Below are positions 15,079 through 18,433 of a stretch of DNA of 18,433 nt, one piece after another. This DNA is from Verrucomicrobiaceae bacterium (GTDB lineage: Bacteria > Verrucomicrobiota > Verrucomicrobiia > Verrucomicrobiales > Verrucomicrobiaceae): positions 1-18,433 of the forward strand of contig JAGKWZ010000094.1 in NCBI GenBank assembly GCA_021151605.1, given 5' to 3'. The first letter of the stretch is position 1, and each line of letters begins with the position of its first letter. Position numbers and translations under genes: made by a program. The notes beneath the pieces were generated by a model. The model made no database searches. It was not told where the DNA came from and saw only the letters and a list, made by a program, of their open reading frames with translations.

Positions 15079-15975
15079 ATGATTTCAAGTGTCGGGAGAA
15101 TTCTTCTTTGTCTCGTCATCGCAGGCGGCATCACCTGCTGCGTCGCTCCCGTGTCACTGGGCTCGGGGAATCGCACCCAGGCGCAGTGGGAGTATCAGCA
15201 CTACTTCGTCGCCTCCGGTGCTCATTTCCGATACCATCCGTATGGCGGCCAAGGTCGAGCATGGACCACGCAGATGGAACAGATGTATCAGGCGCATCGA
15301 CGCGATCCGCGCGTGGGTTATGTCGTGAAAAATCTGCGCACTGGCAGCTACCTCGCCGAGTTTCAAGCCGACCGGCTCTTCATGGGCGGCTCCATGCCAA
15401 AGCCGATGATCTCCGCCATGCTCCTGGAGAAACGACGCGGCGCGCTGAGCTATGAGGAGTTCATGCACGTCGTGCAAGTCTGTGACAAAAGCATGAACAG
15501 CTCCTGGATGGCCCTGCAATCCCGGCTCAACTCCGCCGACGAGCAGGCCTTCTTCTGGAAGTATCATCTGCCCACCTCGCATGTGCTGGCGAACCAACTC
15601 ACGCCGCGCTTCATCGCTGAGTTTTATGAGCGCTGCGTGAACTATCGCTTCGACCACGGCGGCGAGTTTCTGCTGGAGGCCATGCGCCGTGATCAGTATG
15701 GCTTTGGCCGCCTCTTCTTGCCGCGTCACGTCAGCTATGTCGGCGGGAAAACCGGCAACTACGGCGAGTGGGACCACGAGTCGCTCTTCTTTTACCACGG
15801 CAACACGCCCTACGCGATCGTCGTCTTCACTCGCGGCGACTTCTCACCCGGCAAAATGAACTGGCCACTCGGTGCCATGATCGGCGGACTCTTTCGCGAA
15901 TACATCGAAGGCTCTGGAAGTCGCAGCCCACGAGTCACCGAGCAAGTGCTTCGAGCCATTCCGGCTTCGCGTTAA
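15079..15975 (+). CDS. Exported beta-lactamase-fold serine hydrolase (class A/PBP-like)
   Basis: 298 residues from the ATG at 15079, which opens a hydrophobic signal segment (residues 7-21, with Cys20-Cys21 as a possible but poor lipobox). An in-frame TTG at 15043 is less likely. The serine-hydrolase triad of motifs is present: Ser105-Met-Pro-Lys108 (SxxK), Ser138-Met-Asn140 (the SDN position), and Lys224-Thr-Gly226 (GGKTGNYGEWDHE). This is the class A beta-lactamase / D-Ala-D-Ala peptidase fold. The family is usual for cell-wall peptidases and lactamases. Which activity it has cannot be told by eye: no clear omega-loop ExxLN is visible, which argues against a typical class A lactamase. It is 44 nt after psd on the same strand and may be co-transcribed with it. 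Confidence 0.82.
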   Translation: MISSVGRILLCLVIAGGITCCVAPVSLGSGNRTQAQWEYQHYFVASGAHFRYHPYGGQGRAWTTQMEQMYQAHRRDPRVGYVVKNLRTGSYLAEFQADRLFMGGSMPKPMISAMLLEKRRGALSYEEFMHVVQVCDKSMNSSWMALQSRLNSADEQAFFWKYHLPTSHVLANQLTPRFIAEFYERCVNYRFDHGGEFLLEAMRRDQYGFGRLFLPRHVSYVGGKTGNYGEWDHESLFFYHGNTPYAIVVFTRGDFSPGKMNWPLGAMIGGLFREYIEGSGSRSPRVTEQVLRAIPASR

Positions 15976-16733
15976 GCGGCTCCGGCAAACTGCCGCCAGA
16001 ACATCACGACGGAGATCACCAAACCGATGGCCGTGATGACATGCCGCACGCGCTTCGGCTCAATGCGCTGGGAGAAATGCGCGCCGAAGTAATAACCCAC
16101 CAGCGCCCCCGTCGTCAGCGCTAGCGCCTGCGGCCAGTTCACCATGCCAGCAGCGATGAACCACACGGCCGCCACCACGTTGATGAGGCTGCCAAGCAGG
16201 TTTTTCAGCGCGTTCATCTCATGGATGTGCGTCATGCCCATAAAGCCGAACGAGGCGAGCATCAGGATCCCGATCCCCGCACCAAAAAACGCGCCGTAGA
16301 TCGCCACGGGCAGTTGCAGCGCCAAGGAGAACCAAAGTGTGTTTCTCCGCGAGGTCGCATGCGGCTTCTTCAGAAAGCCCTGGATAAAAAACAGCACCGT
16401 CGCGAACAAAACGAGGAACGGAATCAGCTTCGAGAACTGGTCGTCACTCGTCTGCGTCAGCAGCCAGCTCCCCATGGCCGCGCCGACGAGGCAGATCGGG
16501 ATGAAGCGCCACATCAGCTCGCGGATCGCCTTCAAATGCCCGCGAAAGCTCACGATGCTACCCGCCGTGCCGATCACGAGGCCCACCGTGCTCGTCGCAT
16601 TCGCCATGACCGGAGGCGTGCCGCACATGAGCAGCACCGGAAACGTCAAAAGCGTCCCTCCACCCGCCACCGCATTCACCGCCCCCGCCGTGCATCCGGC
16701 AGCGATGAGGGAAAGGAGTTCGAGGAGGGTCAT
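15972..16733 (-). CDS. TauE/SafE-family membrane permease (sulfite exporter-like)
   Basis: 253 residues from the ATG at 16733. Eight or so hydrophobic segments are visible, with the two conserved halves of the TauE/SafE fold: AGAVNAVAGGGTLLTFPVLL with NATSTVGLVIG at the N-terminus, and a second GAFFGAGIGIL...NALKNLL...GALVGYYFGA half. Family members export sulfite, sulfoacetate or other organosulfur anions, though many act on unrelated anions. Nearby sulfatases would release sulfate, not sulfite, so a link is only suggestive. It converges with the serine hydrolase gene; the two stop codons share the palindrome TTAA (15972-15975). Confidence 0.9.
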   Translation of the reverse strand: MTLLELLSLIAAGCTAGAVNAVAGGGTLLTFPVLLMCGTPPVMANATSTVGLVIGTAGSIVSFRGHLKAIRELMWRFIPICLVGAAMGSWLLTQTSDDQFSKLIPFLVLFATVLFFIQGFLKKPHATSRRNTLWFSLALQLPVAIYGAFFGAGIGILMLASFGFMGMTHIHEMNALKNLLGSLINVVAAVWFIAAGMVNWPQALALTTGALVGYYFGAHFSQRIEPKRVRHVITAIGLVISVVMFWRQFAGAA

Positions 16734-16792
16734 GGTCGCACGTCTTTAACTGGGCAATTGCGTTGGTGCTAGTCTCAGTGCCAATATGCTAC

Positions 16793-17500
16793 ATGAAATG
16801 CATCTTTCTCTGCCTCTGCATTGTCTGCTTCGCAGCTGCTGAAACGCCGCCCGTGAAGAAACTAAACGTCAAAGGTACAGCTGAATGGATTTGCGGACTA
16901 TTTGAAGTCAAAGCAGGTCAGATGTTTATCGCGTCACGCGACTTGGACCACCTCGAAAATATCCGATACCGCCTGCCCGCCAATTCAGAGATCAAACCGC
17001 TCGGCGGAGGATTTCCCCAAGACTACCGAGGTGTGATCATCGACCAAGCAGACCTGTATCCGATTGAGATTCACTGCACCAATCTAGGTTACGGCGAATA
17101 CGAGCTTTGCATCAATTCGCCGTTCCATTACCTGATGGATTCACTGCCATCCGACATTGACCCAGATTCCAAGGACCATCCCAAAGCAGCGCTGATAACA
17201 GAAACTGACTTCAGGCCAATCGCTGAGCAAGTTCATGCACATTTCACGCGAATCACCCAAGTCAAACCTCACGCCTTTCGAATTCAGAGTGAAGATGGCT
17301 GGCCCTCGGAACACTATGTTTGGGTCAGCACCAATTTCACTGCGAGGCTCTCCATCTATCAGGCGAACGACCACTTGGGGCTGGACGTTTCGGTCAAAAA
17401 GCCTGGAGACGACCTCAAGAATTTACAGGCGAGTCGCAAAGGGCAGGAAGAACCATGTCGTGGTTGGGGAGGCTTAATCGGCGAGCCAGCAAAGCATTAA
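16793..17500 (+). CDS. Exported protein of unknown function
   Basis: 235 residues from the ATG at 16793, chosen because MKCIFLCLCIVCFAAA is an immediate signal peptide with Ala-Ala-Ala before Glu17. I do not recognise the family. The mature protein is mixed alpha/beta by eye, with GFPQDYRGVIIDQ, YGEYELCINSPFHYL and HYVWVSTNFTARLSI segments, and ends in a Gly/Trp-rich tail (CRGWGGLIGEP). Base composition and codon use are visibly more AT-rich than in neighbouring genes (many AAA, ATT and CAA codons), which hints at relaxed selection or acquisition. It is transcribed divergently from the TauE/SafE gene (59-nt gap) and converges with the VCBS gene, with only 2 nt between stop codons. Confidence 0.68.
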   Translation: MKCIFLCLCIVCFAAAETPPVKKLNVKGTAEWICGLFEVKAGQMFIASRDLDHLENIRYRLPANSEIKPLGGGFPQDYRGVIIDQADLYPIEIHCTNLGYGEYELCINSPFHYLMDSLPSDIDPDSKDHPKAALITETDFRPIAEQVHAHFTRITQVKPHAFRIQSEDGWPSEHYVWVSTNFTARLSIYQANDHLGLDVSVKKPGDDLKNLQASRKGQEEPCRGWGGLIGEPAKH

Positions 17501-17502
17501 AG

Positions 17503-18433
17503 TCACTTTGCCTTCGGATTGCGCATGTAATACAGATGCCCGTCTTCGGCGCCGCCGACGAAGTCGGGTAGGCCATCCGCATTAAAATCGACGGTCGTGG
17601 GGCTGACGTCGTGGCCTTCGATGTTTGCATCGGAAAGCAGGCCCATGTCGGTGAAGAACCATTTGCCGTCGGCGGTGCTTTCCTGGCGGAGGAAGTTGGC
17701 GTTGGCGGAATTGAGGAGGATGTCGAGCTGGCCGTCTTGATCCCAATCCATGATGCAAAGTTTGCGTCGGCCGCTCTTGCCGGCGATGCCGCCGTTGAGG
17801 CGAAGAGGTTCGCCGGGCGTCATGGCGACCGGCGTCTTCACTTTGAGGTGTTCGAGAGCCTTATCGAGCAAACCGGGTTTCGCGGCGTCTTTGGAGGCAC
17901 AAATCACGCGCTGCGGATGTTTGAGCACGAGCTTGTCACCCTGCTTCGCTCGCTCGAAGAAGGCGAGGTAGCCTTCTTGATCGAGCATGACGAGGTCGGT
18001 GAGGCCGTCCTTGTTCCAATCGACTCCGACAGGCGTGGTGCGCCATTGCGTGAGCAGGGCTTTGCCTTCGGGACGCAGCCAGCCGTAGGCGAGGTGGGGC
18101 TGTTCGCCGTTCCATTCGACCTCGATGGGCTGGGCGGCGGCGAGTTGCGGTTTTTGGCGTGTGCCGATGTTTTTGAACCACACGACTTTGCCGAGGATGG
18201 AGTTCAAAAGCAGGTCGGGAAGGCCGTCTTGATCCCAATCGGCCACGGTTTGCGTGGTGTAGCCCCATTTGGCCTCGCAGGGGCCTTGGATGCTGCCATT
18301 CGGGCCGGCCATTGGGCGGATGATTTTGCCTGCGGCGGTGAGTTTGACCGGCGCAGCCCATTTCGGCTGCTCCACGCCTTTGCCGCTGAGGTTTTCGATG
18401 AAGGCGACATAACCGGCGGTGTTACCGCAGATG
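17503..18433 (-). CDS. VCBS/FG-GAP repeat protein (5' partial)
   Basis: The frame is open to the last base of the window, so the N-terminus is missing; the GTG at 18375 is internal, because family-like sequence (TAGYVAFIENLSG) continues upstream. At least four calcium-binding FG-GAP/VCBS loops are visible: DWDQDGLPDLL (about 18207-18240), DWNKDGLTDLV (about 17990-18023), DWDQDGQLDIL (about 17720-17752) and DFNADGLPDFV (about 17566-17592). Each is preceded by a Val/Ile strand, as in integrin-like beta-propellers. Such proteins are exported and serve in carbohydrate binding, adhesion or as accessory domains of secreted hydrolases. No enzyme motif is visible in the 310 residues seen. It ends in a short basic tail (MRNPKAK). 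Confidence 0.88.
   Translation of the reverse strand, partial: ICGNTAGYVAFIENLSGKGVEQPKWAAPVKLTAAGKIIRPMAGPNGSIQGPCEAKWGYTTQTVADWDQDGLPDLLLNSILGKVVWFKNIGTRQKPQLAAAQPIEVEWNGEQPHLAYGWLRPEGKALLTQWRTTPVGVDWNKDGLTDLVMLDQEGYLAFFERAKQGDKLVLKHPQRVICASKDAAKPGLLDKALEHLKVKTPVAMTPGEPLRLNGGIAGKSGRRKLCIMDWDQDGQLDILLNSANANFLRQESTADGKWFFTDMGLLSDANIEGHDVSPTTVDFNADGLPDFVGGAEDGHLYYMRNPKAK

Noticed and set aside
16758..16788. TTGCGT ... AATATG as a promoter for the orphan protein gene
   Set aside because: The 19-nt spacer is long and transcription would start at or after the ATG.

Overview
The window looks like chromosomal DNA from a GC-rich member of the Verrucomicrobiota (Prosthecobacter/Verrucomicrobium-like). 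The basis is a PVC-type secreted dehydrogenase with a C-terminal heme domain, several exported sulfatases and a ceramidase-like hydrolase, a VCBS/FG-GAP protein, and start codons that almost all lack a Shine-Dalgarno sequence. This is inference from gene content; no rRNA or marker gene fixes the taxon. I see no tRNA, rRNA, CRISPR array, insertion sequence or phage genes, and no gene-free stretch longer than 300 bases.

Layout. 1-5236 (+): a 5'-truncated PVC-type membrane-bound dehydrogenase/cytochrome c protein, an exported SH3-like protein broken by an in-frame TAG, and a ceramidase-family hydrolase. 5315-8003 (-): two exported sulfatases 19 nt apart, converging on the ceramidase gene. 8089-12912 (-): an Mla-type lipid-transport operon in the order STAS protein, MlaE permease, MlaF ATPase, MlaD MCE protein, then a GAF-SpoIIE phosphatase-HATPase protein that overlaps the end of mlaD. 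13076-15975 (+): malate dehydrogenase, a strong intrinsic terminator, phosphatidylserine decarboxylase, and a beta-lactamase-fold serine hydrolase. 15972-16733 (-): a TauE/SafE permease. 16793-17500 (+): an AT-richer exported protein of unknown function. 17503-18433 (-): a VCBS/FG-GAP repeat protein truncated by the window end.

How the parts fit. The left third looks like an export-heavy catabolic locus for sulfated or lipid-linked polymers. The centre concerns envelope lipids: an Mla transporter whose operon also encodes a STAS protein, a PPM-type phosphatase and a RsbW-like ATPase domain. Those are the three parts of a partner-switching circuit, here apparently attached to lipid transport rather than to a sigma factor. 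Phosphatidylserine decarboxylase, which makes phosphatidylethanolamine, lies just beyond. This Mla plus partner-switch arrangement is the best candidate for an undescribed system in the window.

A second theme is small-scale structure: three in-frame tracts with 9-nt periodicity inside the dehydrogenase gene, a nested inverted repeat between the phosphatase and sulfatase genes, and a terminator placed only 16 nt before the psd start codon.
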